Assembly (NCBI RefSeq): GCF_000966195.1
Contig: NZ_LAHL01000046.1
Span: 1-49,356, forward strand
DNA length: 49,356 nt
Origin: Domibacillus robiginosus
GTDB taxonomy: Bacteria; Bacillota; Bacilli; Bacillales; Domibacillaceae
Direction of reading: 5' to 3'
Below the pieces are notes generated by a model, which did not search any database, was not told where the DNA came from, and saw nothing but the letters and a program-made list of their open reading frames with translations. Below, piece after piece: positions 11,624 to 19,204 of the stretch. The position numbers were made by a program, and so were the translations under genes. Positions within the stretch are counted from its first letter, which is position 1; each line of letters starts with the position of its first letter.

Positions 11624-12517
11624 TTAGTTTAACAAAAACAGCATCACGATGGCGGCTAAAGCTCCTGCAAGCATCGCCCATTTCCCTAAAAAAAACGTTT
11701 TTCCTTTTTTCCTGCCTGCTCTTGTTCTTGTTTTTGTTTTTGCAAAGCAAAGAAGAAGCTCCTTTTTCATGGAAGAAGCATTATCATACTTGCTTGCAAA
11801 GGCATTACATAAAACGGGCTCGATCAGTTGAAGAACAGGAGAAGATTGAACAATCTTTTTTAATTCTTCTATGTCTCCAAGTGCTCTTTGTACAGCTTGT
11901 TTATGCAGGAGAGCAACCGTAAGCACCGCTGCTCCAAACAAGTCATAAGCAGGTTCTGCTCTTCTTGTTCCAGCCTGCCAGGCCGCCCTGTCATAAAGAG
12001 CGGTGTATTCTTTTACAGACCGCCCAAACTTTGTAATACCTCCTACATCTACTGCCCGAACAGCTTTTTGAGCCGTGACAATAAAATTTTCTGGCTTTAA
12101 ATCACCCATCACATGCCCAAGCTGATGGAGAGATTCTAAAAAGGTTAAAAGCCAGATCAATAAAATAATGGACCATTCTTCCCTTTTCCCCTTAATAAAT
12201 GTATGAAGCACCGGTCCATCAATGAACTCCATTAAAAAAAACGGATATATAGCACCCTTTATCTCCAGGTCATCTGCTTCAATAAAAAAAGGGCCGGGAG
12301 ATTCTCCCCTGACCCGCTCAAGTGCCGTTAATGCATTCGTCTCAGACGCAACAGAAGCGGAATCCGCAAATTTCAGCGCAGCTCGTCCAGCTGCCCCCGA
12401 TACAAGATAAACAACTCCGTTCGCTCCGCGGCCGATTTCCCGCTCAATTCTCCATACATGTCCGGTCCATTTTCCTTTAATCAATTCCCCCGGACTTGCT
12501 TCATATTGATTTTTCAT
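11624..12517 (-). CDS. yabT: Sporulation-associated Ser/Thr kinase YabT
   Basis: Hanks-type kinase with a C-terminal membrane anchor. Visible elements: glycine loop GRGANG (29-34), ATP lysine K49, catalytic GDLKPEN (138-144, D139) and metal-binding D157 in DVG in place of DFG; the HRD motif reads V-M-G-D. A hydrophobic segment (about 278-296) ends the protein after a basic linker (KTKTRTRAGRKKGK). B. subtilis YabT is a septum-located kinase activated by DNA that phosphorylates RecA in sporulating cells, and the basic linker fits such DNA contact. It overlaps yabS by 17 bp. The unusual DVG and MGD could lower activity, but the essential acidic residues are kept. Confidence 0.88.
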   Translation of the reverse strand: MKNQYEASPGELIKGKWTGHVWRIEREIGRGANGVVYLVSGAAGRAALKFADSASVASETNALTALERVRGESPGPFFIEADDLEIKGAIYPFFLMEFIDGPVLHTFIKGKREEWSIILLIWLLTFLESLHQLGHVMGDLKPENFIVTAQKAVRAVDVGGITKFGRSVKEYTALYDRAAWQAGTRRAEPAYDLFGAAVLTVALLHKQAVQRALGDIEELKKIVQSSPVLQLIEPVLCNAFASKYDNASSMKKELLLCFAKTKTRTRAGRKKGKTFFLGKWAMLAGALAAIVMLFLLN

Positions 12518-13202
12518 CGTATCTGCCCATTTCTATAAACGAAGACAGCGCCTGGCGAATAGCAGGTCCTGTCGGCGTAATGCCGCCTGAAAGAAGCTGC
12601 GGAAACGACTCTGCCAGTTTACCCGCATGGTTTGTCCATCCGATTCGCTCTTCTGCTGCACTGTATTTCCCCGGAAATGTCCAGAGTGAAAAAGAAGAAG
12701 GACCAATACGGGATTGCATCGACACTGAAAGATCGTACAGTGCTTCCTTCACAGCCGGCAGCTTTAACTTCATACTGGCACTCATATCTGTCAGCACAAG
12801 CAATTGGAGCTCTGCTTCCTCACTAATGTCCTCTACCTTTTCAGCAATCTCACTTCTTGTAGCCGGCGGCAAGGATTCTACGTTCGCTTCTTTGTTTAAA
12901 ATGCCGCGAAGCTCCTCGTTAATGATACTGTAAATGGTCCCTGTCATTGCCTGTCTTGTTACATTCACTACGGTTTCGGACAGAGAAGCCGCCTGCACAA
13001 TCCGGCTTTCGCCACCGCCTGCTTTAGCTATTGCTTCGATTTCTTCTAATCCCGGGTCGTTTCCATGTCCATCGACAATGCCAATCACGTTCACTGTGAT
13101 GCCCTGCCGCCGGGCAAAAGCAGCCATCGCCACCGGATCCTCTCCTGTATTTGAACAACCATCCGTTAACAAAAGCAATTGCTTCATTGTGCCCATTTTC
13201 AT
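12501..13202 (-). CDS. yabS: von Willebrand factor A domain protein YabS
   Basis: The protein has a MIDAS-type VWA signature (LLLTDGCSNTGEDPVAM) at its N terminus and a second metal-site-like DMSASMK in the C-terminal half, so it may hold two VWA-like units. Function is unknown; in B. subtilis yabS is a sigma-E-dependent sporulation gene next to spoIIE. ATG at 13202 has GGCGG 8 nt upstream; GTG two codons earlier is the alternative. It lies between spoIIE and yabT, overlaps the latter, and is probably cotranscribed with yabT. Confidence 0.85.
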   Translation of the reverse strand: MKMGTMKQLLLLTDGCSNTGEDPVAMAAFARRQGITVNVIGIVDGHGNDPGLEEIEAIAKAGGGESRIVQAASLSETVVNVTRQAMTGTIYSIINEELRGILNKEANVESLPPATRSEIAEKVEDISEEAELQLLVLTDMSASMKLKLPAVKEALYDLSVSMQSRIGPSSFSLWTFPGKYSAAEERIGWTNHAGKLAESFPQLLSGGITPTGPAIRQALSSFIEMGRYDEKSI

Positions 13203-13255
13203 GATCACGTCCGCCTTTCACTCGTTTTCTTCATATTCGACTGAAAAGAGACATT

Positions 13256-15730
13256 TTATACAGCCCGGCGTCTTCCAGGTCGTTTTTTTGTTTTTTCGGA
13301 TGGTTCAATATCATAAACAGGAATAGCCGCCCATTCCGGTACGTTATGCTCGATACGTGCAACACAAAGTGTCATATCATCTCTGATTTCATTTGATTGT
13401 GCCCGTATTACTTCATCCATCAGCAAATCAGCAAATGCCTGCGGATCATTTGTTTCAATGGATTTGATCTTTCTTTTCATCCACACATCTGCGTTTTCAA
13501 TAAACTCGGGTCCTTCAAAAACACCATCACTCATGGTAATAAGCAAATCGCCTGATTTCAACTGCTCATGAACCGTTTCGACTTCAAATTGCTGTAAGAT
13601 ACCGATCGGGACATTTCCTGCTTCTACCCTCATTACTTGGCTGCCCCGTTTAATAAAGCTTGGCGAAGAACCGACCTTTAGAAAAACAGTACGTGCATCT
13701 TGAAGATCAATAATCGCTAAATCCAGTGTAGAAAAAACTTCATCATTGGTTCGAAGAGACAAAATCGAGTTAATCGACTTGACCGCTACAGTTTCTTCAA
13801 TACCTGACTGTAAAATTTGTTTGAGCAAACTAATCGTTGCACTGCTCTCGTCGTGGGCCCGACCACCATTCCCCATCCCATCACTGATCGCCAGAGCAAA
13901 CTTCCCTGTCCCGATTTCAATAGCAGAAAAGGAATCACCTGAAATTAAACCTCCTCCTTTTGCGGCATGGGCAAGGCCTGTTACAACACGAAACGCCTTG
14001 GCGGAACGAAATACACTGCGGACACCGGAACCATCCTGCTGTTCGTCTACCACAATGATGTATTCGTTTAGCAAATCAGAAAGAATAGGTGCAATGATTT
14101 TCTCGCTTTCACCATGACCTCTTGAATGAGGAAGAGTCATTTCAATATCAACGGCACCTTTTTGTACGCTAAATACACTAATATCCGTAATTTCCATTCC
14201 AAAGGATTCAATCGCTGTAGTGATTTTTTCCTCCTGAGAGATATGCGTTTCTTCTTCGCGTTTCATTTCTACCGCAAAGTCCCTCATAACTTTTGAGACT
14301 CCTTCAAGCTGGTCCGCTACAATTTTCCGGCTTTCTCTCATTTGCTGTTTTAACTTTTTGTTGGCACGGTAGTAGGTCAGCTGTGATCGAATCTCTGCCT
14401 CAACCCGTGCTGGACGGAAACAGTATTGTTCCAGCTCCTTCGCTAAATGAGGAGAAAGAACCTCGGCCCCTTGATCGGCATCATCTAATATATTTTTCAT
14501 GAGTTTATACGTCTCATCAAACTGGTACGCCCAGCACTGTTCTTTCTTAAAGCATGTCTGGCACGTTTTTTCCGTAATCCCACTCAGGAAAAGATCTACT
14601 TCCCGTTCAGCAGTTTCGTGAAGGTGCCCGGACTGAGAAAAGCTTCCTGAAAGCGCATCAAATAAATCCGAGAACTGTTCCATACGGTTCGCCGTTACAT
14701 CCCGAACCTTCCGCAAGTAACGCTGCTGTTCAATCGAATGCTCTGTTGTACCCGGTATTAATTTTGATAAATGATCTGTCCATGCTTTTGGCGTTAAGCA
14801 TAGAAGGAGAGCAGCAGCAGCTGATTCATACAACGCCGCCATATCAGTCAGATTTCCTTCTCCGTAAAAACCCGCCAGCACAGTGGCCGTCATCAAACCG
14901 GCAATGGCCCCGCCCCGCTTCCACTCTTTAAAAAGTCCTCCGAGCAAGCCGGCAAAAGCGAGAATACTCATTTCATGAAAATCATTGACGCCTGAAAGGC
15001 TCAAAATCAATCCACTCACTACACCTGCTGCTGAGCCGAATGCTGCCCCAGACAAAAAAGAAACCGCTGTTACCAGATAACGTGCTGCAATATGATCTGC
15101 TTCAAGCCCTCCAACTGCCCAGCCAGCCATTCCTGTAGCAGCAGAAGCGAAAACAATTAACAGGCTTATCCATTCCTCCGTTTTTAATGTCCGAATTCGT
15201 CCGGAAAGGGATAAAAACGGCATGCACTGCATAAAGATAAGCGTCAATACAAAAGCAAGTGAAGCCTCTACTGCTGCTAAAACCAAATCGTAGGCAGGCA
15301 CAAAGGCTGATCCATTTACTACATAGGAAAAAATACTTTTTACGGCTAGTGTGGTAAAAAAAACAAAGAAAGGAACAGGTGTTGCTTCCCCTTTATGAAG
15401 AGAACGAAACAGACGGTGAACCAAAAGAAAACAAAACAGCATAGTAAAAGCAATCGATGCTTGAACGGGTGAAATAGAAAGTGCCCCAGCCAATACAGCC
15501 AAGAATACACGCGGAGCCACTTCTTTCTTCAACATAAAAACGGCTACAAAAAAGGAAAGCGCAAATGGCGACAGCTGCGAAAGCAGCATCGCTCGTCCAA
15601 ACAAAAAGCCGGCCGGCACCAAAATCCATCCACGATCCAGCAAAACAAAGGCTGTTTTCCCAGCAAACCCTTTCCCCCACCCCTGGCTCAGAACCGCTTC
15701 TCCTGTCACTCCCAGCTCTGCTCTTTGCAC
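13256..15730 (-). CDS. spoIIE: Stage II sporulation protein E (PP2C phosphatase)
   Basis: Membrane phosphatase that dephosphorylates SpoIIAA to release sigma-F in the forespore and interacts with FtsZ at the polar septum. The first 330 or so residues contain about ten hydrophobic segments; a coiled central region with a CQTCFKKEQC cysteine cluster follows. The C-terminal PP2C domain shows AISDGMGNGG (about residue 610), MSDGVFEG and RDDMTLCV with the metal-binding aspartates. At 824 aa it is full length. It starts with GTG after GGGGAG. The promoter region has the unusual spacing and Spo0A boxes expected of this gene (15761-15828). Confidence 0.97.
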   Translation of the reverse strand: MQRAELGVTGEAVLSQGWGKGFAGKTAFVLLDRGWILVPAGFLFGRAMLLSQLSPFALSFFVAVFMLKKEVAPRVFLAVLAGALSISPVQASIAFTMLFCFLLVHRLFRSLHKGEATPVPFFVFFTTLAVKSIFSYVVNGSAFVPAYDLVLAAVEASLAFVLTLIFMQCMPFLSLSGRIRTLKTEEWISLLIVFASAATGMAGWAVGGLEADHIAARYLVTAVSFLSGAAFGSAAGVVSGLILSLSGVNDFHEMSILAFAGLLGGLFKEWKRGGAIAGLMTATVLAGFYGEGNLTDMAALYESAAAALLLCLTPKAWTDHLSKLIPGTTEHSIEQQRYLRKVRDVTANRMEQFSDLFDALSGSFSQSGHLHETAEREVDLFLSGITEKTCQTCFKKEQCWAYQFDETYKLMKNILDDADQGAEVLSPHLAKELEQYCFRPARVEAEIRSQLTYYRANKKLKQQMRESRKIVADQLEGVSKVMRDFAVEMKREEETHISQEEKITTAIESFGMEITDISVFSVQKGAVDIEMTLPHSRGHGESEKIIAPILSDLLNEYIIVVDEQQDGSGVRSVFRSAKAFRVVTGLAHAAKGGGLISGDSFSAIEIGTGKFALAISDGMGNGGRAHDESSATISLLKQILQSGIEETVAVKSINSILSLRTNDEVFSTLDLAIIDLQDARTVFLKVGSSPSFIKRGSQVMRVEAGNVPIGILQQFEVETVHEQLKSGDLLITMSDGVFEGPEFIENADVWMKRKIKSIETNDPQAFADLLMDEVIRAQSNEIRDDMTLCVARIEHNVPEWAAIPVYDIEPSEKTKKRPGRRRAV

Positions 15731-15760
15731 AATACCACTCCCCTTTAATCGTTAACGAGA

Positions 15761-15793
15761 AGTATAAAAGATTGATTGTCAAAACTTTGTCAA
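15761..15793 (-). promoter_or_regulatory. spoIIE promoter, sigma-A with 21-bp spacer (Spo0A type)
   Basis: On the minus strand TTGACA (15788-15793) and TATACT (15761-15766) are separated by 21 bp. This long spacing is known for the Spo0A-activated sigma-A promoters of spoIIE and spoIIG in B. subtilis. A second TTGACA (15777-15782) is too close to the -10 (10 bp) to be the -35. Confidence 0.75.
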
Positions 15794-15828
15794 ACGAAGG
15801 AAATAGGCAAGAAAAATCGTTCGACAAA
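15776..15828. promoter_or_regulatory. Spo0A boxes upstream of spoIIE
   Basis: Three matches to the 0A box TTTGTCRAA: 15776-15784 (ATTGTCAAA) and 15786-15794 (TTTGTCAAA) on the plus strand, and 15820-15828 (TTTGTCGAA on the minus strand). The first two lie in and next to the -35 region, 10 bp apart; the third is upstream of it. Confidence 0.7.
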
Positions 15829-15857
15829 ATTAGAATAAAAAAAATCCGGGAATAGTG

Positions 15858-15886
15858 TTGACTTTTTTCCACACCGCCGTTATTAT
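15858..15886 (+). promoter_or_regulatory. tRNA operon promoter
   Basis: TTGACT (15858-15863), a 17-bp spacer and TATTAT (15881-15886) lie about 30 bp before tRNA-Met. It is divergent from the spoIIE promoter. Confidence 0.8.
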
Positions 15887-15918
15887 AGATTTTGTGCTGT
15901 TACAGGCAACCACAACTT

Positions 15919-15992
15919 GGCGGTGTAGCTCAGCTGGCTAGAGCGTACGGTTCATACCCGTGAGGTCGGGGGTTCGATCCCCTCCGCCGCTA
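15919..15992 (+). tRNA. tRNA-Met (CAT)
   Basis: A full cloverleaf: acceptor GGCGGTG/CGCCGCT with a G-U closing pair, anticodon loop TTCATAC, T-loop TTCGATC. The sequence is that of the Bacillus elongator tRNA-Met. The 3' CCA is not encoded (the sequence continues TACA). Confidence 0.95.
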
Positions 15993-16001
15993 TACAAGAA
16001 A

Positions 16002-16112
16002 AGCGTAGTTCGCTCGTTCAGGAGCGACAGGCATAAGACGTTCTAATGAAATGGCGATTTCCAGCCATGCAGTCAGAACGTCTTATGACCCGAGCTCCTG
16101 GCGAACGCAGCT
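16002..16112. repeat. Large imperfect palindrome between the two tRNA genes
   Basis: The arms pair in blocks: GTTCGC (16008-16013) with GCGAAC (16101-16106), CAGGAGC (16019-16025) with GCTCCTG (16094-16100), and a perfect 13-bp block CATAAGACGTTCT (16032-16044) with 16075-16087. A small inner stem ATGGC/GCCAT lies in the loop. There is no open reading frame of note. It is probably transcribed between tRNA-Met and tRNA-Glu and would form a long hairpin. It resembles a dispersed REP- or MITE-type intergenic element, but I see no second copy in this window. Confidence 0.75.
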
Positions 16113-16138
16113 AAACATCACTTTTTCATTTCTATGAC

Positions 16139-16210
16139 GGCCCCTTGGTCAAGCGGTTAAGACACCGCCCTTTCACGGCGGTAACACGGGTTCGAATCCC
16201 GTAGGGGTCA
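16139..16210 (+). tRNA. tRNA-Glu (TTC)
   Basis: Acceptor GGCCCCT/AGGGGTC, anticodon loop CTTTCAC with anticodon TTC, and T-loop TTCGAAT give a complete cloverleaf. CCA is not encoded. It is followed within 8 bp by a strong terminator. Confidence 0.95.
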
Positions 16211-16217
16211 TACAGCA

Positions 16218-16252
16218 AAGATCGGTAAGCAAATGCTTACCGATCTTTTTAT
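16218..16252 (+). terminator. tRNA operon terminator
   Basis: A perfect 14-bp stem (16218-16231 with 16234-16247) followed by TTTTTATTT on the plus strand. In the other direction the T-run is weak, but the hairpin could also serve the epimerase gene, which ends at 16249. Confidence 0.9.
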
Positions 16253-17343
16253 TTACTCTTTTTTTCTTTACCGCCTGTTAAAAAGTTATAACCAATACCA
16301 GGCTTTTCAATTAACAGAATGTTGGGCCCCTTAAAAGGAAAACCTTCTATACTGCTTTCTTCAAGCCACAGCGGCGCGTCTAAGTCAATTTTTTTAATAT
16401 TCGGGTGAGCAGCAGCTATATGAGCAGCAGCCATCACGCCAATGCTGCTTTCCATCATACTTCCAATCATACATGGAATGCCGCCCGCCTGCGCAATGTC
16501 TGCGACTTGCATTGCCCGCAGAATACCGCCTGCTTTCATTAGTTTAATATTAATCCAATCTACTGCCCTCCTTTGAACAAGCTCTAACGCCTGCTCAGGT
16601 GAAAAAACACTTTCATCTGCCATAATCGGGGTTTCTACATGATCGGTTACATATTTTAAAGATTCAAGATCTCCTGCTTTTACAGGCTGTTCAATCAATT
16701 CAATATTCAAACCAGCATGCTGCCATTGATTAATGATTCGGACTGCTTCTTTTTTTGTCCATCCTTGATTGGCGTCTACACGAATTTCAATTTCTTTTCC
16801 GACTGCTTCACGAATGGCTAAAATCCCTTTGTAGTCCTTTTCCGCGTTCAACCCTGCTTTTATTTTCAATGCAGTAAAACCCTTTTTCACGGCCTCTACT
16901 GCGTCTTTCACCATGATACTTGATTCATTTATGCTAATCGTCAGGTCGTTTTGAAGTGTGTTGGTTTTACCGCCAAACACCTGGTAAAGTGGCAGCTTCA
17001 GCTTTTTGGCGTATGCATCAAATAAAGCAGTTTCCACGGCGGCTTTTGCACTTGTATTTCCTACACAGGAGTTCTGTACCACTTGTGACAAAGCCACTAT
17101 ATCGTTAATTTCTTTACCTATTAAAAGCGGAGAGATAATTCTTTGAACAGCCGACTCGATACTTTGAAGGGAGTCTCCTGTAATGACAATGGTCGGTGAA
17201 GCAGACCCGATTCCTTCTGTGCCGTCTTTTAATAAGAGGCGGACCACTAAAAACTCAATGGACGTGACCGTTCTTAGCGCGGTAATAAATGGCTTTATTA
17301 ATGTTGCTGAATGGCGTTCAACGTATATATTTTGAATAAGCAA
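16249..17343 (-). CDS. Dipeptide epimerase, enolase superfamily
   Basis: A muconate-lactonizing-enzyme-subgroup protein whose residues fit an L-Ala-D/L-Glu epimerase, which would recycle murein peptides. Catalytic set: K160 and K162 in LKIKAG, metal ligands D190 (RVDANQGW), E218 (LIEQP) and D243 (MADES), and K267 (INIKLMKAGG). At 364 aa it has both the capping domain and the barrel. The likely start is TTG (17343), 7 nt after GAGGGG. It has no homologue at this place in B. subtilis, where the related ykfB lies elsewhere; here it stands alone next to the tRNA genes. Exact substrate cannot be read from sequence. Confidence 0.88.
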   Translation of the reverse strand: MLIQNIYVERHSATLIKPFITALRTVTSIEFLVVRLLLKDGTEGIGSASPTIVITGDSLQSIESAVQRIISPLLIGKEINDIVALSQVVQNSCVGNTSAKAAVETALFDAYAKKLKLPLYQVFGGKTNTLQNDLTISINESSIMVKDAVEAVKKGFTALKIKAGLNAEKDYKGILAIREAVGKEIEIRVDANQGWTKKEAVRIINQWQHAGLNIELIEQPVKAGDLESLKYVTDHVETPIMADESVFSPEQALELVQRRAVDWINIKLMKAGGILRAMQVADIAQAGGIPCMIGSMMESSIGVMAAAHIAAAHPNIKKIDLDAPLWLEESSIEGFPFKGPNILLIEKPGIGYNFLTGGKEKKSK

Positions 17344-17369
17344 AACGCAGCCCCTCTTTTCCCAAGTGA

Positions 17370-17406
17370 AAAAATAAAAAAGCCCCGAATTATATTATTC
17401 GGGACT
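17370..17406 (-). terminator. yabR terminator
   Basis: Stem 17381-17390 with 17397-17406 (one mismatch) and a long T-run on the minus strand. Confidence 0.85.
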
Positions 17407-17456
17407 CCAAAAATAAGTGCTTGGTGCACATTTATTGGGATCGACAGGGAGCAGCG

Positions 17457-17894
17457 TTATCCGCGTCTTCCGCCTCTTCCGCCTCGGCGTGAGTCTGTTT
17501 GACGCTTCAACGTTGAAATGCGTTCTTCGCTATCTTTCAAGAAACGGGCCATTTTCGATTCAAAGTTCTCGACAGGCGGCTGGCCGCCACGCGGTCCTTT
17601 TTGACGGAAATCACCCTGGCGTTGTGGACGCGGACGATATTGAGTTTGCGGTGGCGGATTATCTTTTGCTTTTCGAATCGATAAGCCAATTTTACCGTCT
17701 TTCTCCACATTTAAAACTTTTACTTCCACTTCATCGCCAACAGTTAGATGGTCATTGATGTCCTTGACGTAGTTATCCGCCACTTCACTAATGTGAACAA
17801 GACCCGTCGAACCTTCCGGCAGTTGTACGAATGCGCCAAATTTTGTAATGCCGGTTACTTTACCCTGTAACTTGCTGCCCACTTCGATTGACAT
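17457..17894 (-). CDS. yabR: S1 RNA-binding domain protein YabR
   Basis: A single S1 domain (residues 1-75, GKVTGITKFGAFVQLPEGSTG and LVHISEVADNYV) is followed by a Pro/Arg/Gln-rich linker and an Arg/Gly tail (SRRGGRGGRRG). B. subtilis YabR has the same S1-plus-RGG layout. It probably contacts ribosomes or RNA; the precise role is not known. A strong promoter with its -35 inside the preceding divIC terminator drives it, and it has its own terminator. Confidence 0.93.
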   Translation of the reverse strand: MSIEVGSKLQGKVTGITKFGAFVQLPEGSTGLVHISEVADNYVKDINDHLTVGDEVEVKVLNVEKDGKIGLSIRKAKDNPPPQTQYRPRPQRQGDFRQKGPRGGQPPVENFESKMARFLKDSEERISTLKRQTDSRRGGRGGRRG

Positions 17895-17936
17895 AAAAAA
17901 ATTGTTCCTCCTTAAAATGTTCGAACTTTACTTATT

Positions 17937-17964
17937 ATTATAGTACGTAAAAAAAGCGTGTCAA
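17937..17964 (-). promoter_or_regulatory. yabR promoter overlapping the divIC terminator
   Basis: On the minus strand TTGACA (17959-17964), a 16-bp spacer and TATAAT (17937-17942). The -35 lies in the loop and 3' arm of the divIC terminator stem, and the terminator's T-run forms part of the spacer. Confidence 0.8.
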
Positions 17965-17976
17965 CAAGACACTGCT
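17949..17976 (-). terminator. divIC terminator
   Basis: Stem 17955-17962 with 17968-17976 followed by TTTTTTT on the minus strand, just after the divIC stop. Confidence 0.8.
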
Positions 17977-17980
17977 TTCT

Positions 17981-18379
17981 TTACTGCTCTGTATCATTAA
18001 CTTTTTCTTCATCTTCCGGAATATTAAAGAGAATTTCTCCATCTTCTGAATAGAAATATTCTTTCCGAGCAAGCTTGGCAATATACTCGTCATCCTGCAG
18101 CCGGACCAGTTCTTCTTCTGATTCCTTTTGCTGCTGCTTCAATTCAGCAAGCGATTGTTTAGCTTCCGCAAGCTCTTGTTTTTTTTCATTTAAATTGCCG
18201 GTTTGTGATACCAATGTAGATAGCAGCGTTCCTAAAACAATTAATGCTACTATACCAAAAGCTGCGAGCCTGCGCATTAATTTCCGTTTGTGCTTCATCT
18301 TAAACATCGATTTTCTTTCTTCACTTAGGACAAAGGCGTTTTTTAAGGAAGCTACTTTTTCTTTATTGAATCCGCGCAT
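17981..18379 (-). CDS. divIC: Cell division protein DivIC
   Basis: Bitopic divisome protein that works with FtsL and DivIB. A basic cytoplasmic N terminus (FKMKHKRKLMRRL), one membrane helix (AAFGIVALIVLGTLLSTLVS) and an extracellular coiled coil (NLNEKKQELAEAKQSLAEL) precede the conserved DDEYIAKLARKEYFYSEDGE. ATG at 18379 is 7 nt after GGAGG; a TTG one codon earlier is too close. It is the last gene of the run mazG-rqcP-yabP-yabQ-divIC. Confidence 0.94.
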   Translation of the reverse strand: MRGFNKEKVASLKNAFVLSEERKSMFKMKHKRKLMRRLAAFGIVALIVLGTLLSTLVSQTGNLNEKKQELAEAKQSLAELKQQQKESEEELVRLQDDEYIAKLARKEYFYSEDGEILFNIPEDEEKVNDTEQ

Positions 18380-18395
18380 CAATGTTCCTCCGCTT

Positions 18396-18866
18396 TTATT
18401 TTTTGGGACGCCGTATAGCTGTCCATGGCCGCACGATCACTACCTTTACCAACCATGATAATAGAAACTTAATCATTCTGGCAAGAGAAAGGATACAATT
18501 TACGGCAAAAAGAAGCGGAAGAACCAGAAAGATACGGATTGTGCCTGAAATTAATCGGTATAAAAAACGAATGGAGAAAAAAAGGCCGTCTACGATAGGA
18601 AGAAGAAACCGGTACAGAAATGTACTGTACATCAGGCAGCCGACCAGCCAGAAAAGAAAAAAAGATGGACGGACAATACCATCGTTCACTTTGTACAAAG
18701 AAATGAACAACAAAACAGCGTACGCCATCCAAAATAAAGCATCTGTCAAAAACACAAAGCCATTTTTTTTGGGACGAATACGGCGATAGCATTCAAGCAA
18801 AAGCCCAAAACAAATGCCCATGCTGACCATCGCAATAGCTGTATCAAATTGTACGTGAATATTCAT
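18396..18866 (-). CDS. yabQ: Spore cortex protein YabQ
   Basis: Integral membrane protein with four or five hydrophobic helices (for example MVSMGICFGLLLECY, ALFWMAYAVLLFISLY and a long hydrophobic C-terminal half) and a basic C terminus (AIRRPKK). In B. subtilis YabQ lies in the outer forespore membrane and is needed for cortex formation under sigma-E. Its ATG overlaps the yabP stop (ATGA), so translation is coupled. It is followed by divIC. Confidence 0.9.
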   Translation of the reverse strand: MNIHVQFDTAIAMVSMGICFGLLLECYRRIRPKKNGFVFLTDALFWMAYAVLLFISLYKVNDGIVRPSFFLFWLVGCLMYSTFLYRFLLPIVDGLFFSIRFLYRLISGTIRIFLVLPLLFAVNCILSLARMIKFLLSWLVKVVIVRPWTAIRRPKK

Positions 18867-19123
18867 GTCGACCGTCTAAAAAATGATTTGCCCATACCGC
18901 CTTCCACATACATAAAAGCAGTAATGCGCCCTTCGATGGCTGCTGATTTGTTTACCGTATCAAAATATTTCATCTTCAAACCTGTACCGCGGATCTTCAG
19001 CTTTCCCATAATGGTCTCAAGCAAAAATTCTGTGCTGTCAAACCGTTCTACCTGTATAACTCCTGTTAGCTCAATCATTTTACGCCCGTCCATTTTTACG
19101 GTATGGCCTTGTTTCATGTCCAT
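18863..19123 (-). CDS. yabP: Sporulation protein YabP
   Basis: Small soluble protein of the YabP/YqfC family (KMDGRKMIELTGVIQVERFDS, then LLETIMGKLKIRGTGLKMKY). B. subtilis yabP is sigma-E dependent and cotranscribed with yabQ. I choose ATG at 19123, 9 nt after AAAGGGG, because the open frame upstream runs into the putative sigma-E -10 element (19146-19153). The product is 86 aa. Confidence 0.9.
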   Translation of the reverse strand: MDMKQGHTVKMDGRKMIELTGVIQVERFDSTEFLLETIMGKLKIRGTGLKMKYFDTVNKSAAIEGRITAFMYVEGGMGKSFFRRST

Positions 19124-19145
19124 AGTACCCATCCCCTTTATGGAC

Positions 19146-19174
19146 ATCCTATGCACAGCGAGTGACTTTCATGA
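19146..19174 (-). promoter_or_regulatory. Candidate sigma-E promoter for yabP-yabQ
   Basis: On the minus strand TCATGAA (19168-19174), a 14-bp spacer and CATAGGAT (19146-19153) resemble the sigma-E elements KMATATT and CATACAHT. The -35 match is poor; the position and the known sigma-E control of yabP support it. Confidence 0.4.
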
Positions 19175-19204
19175 AAAAAACACCCGTCCGGGACGGATGC
19201 TTTT
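19173..19204 (-). terminator. mazG-rqcP terminator
   Basis: Stem 19181-19188 with 19192-19199 followed by TTTTTTT on the minus strand, directly after the rqcP stop. Confidence 0.85.
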
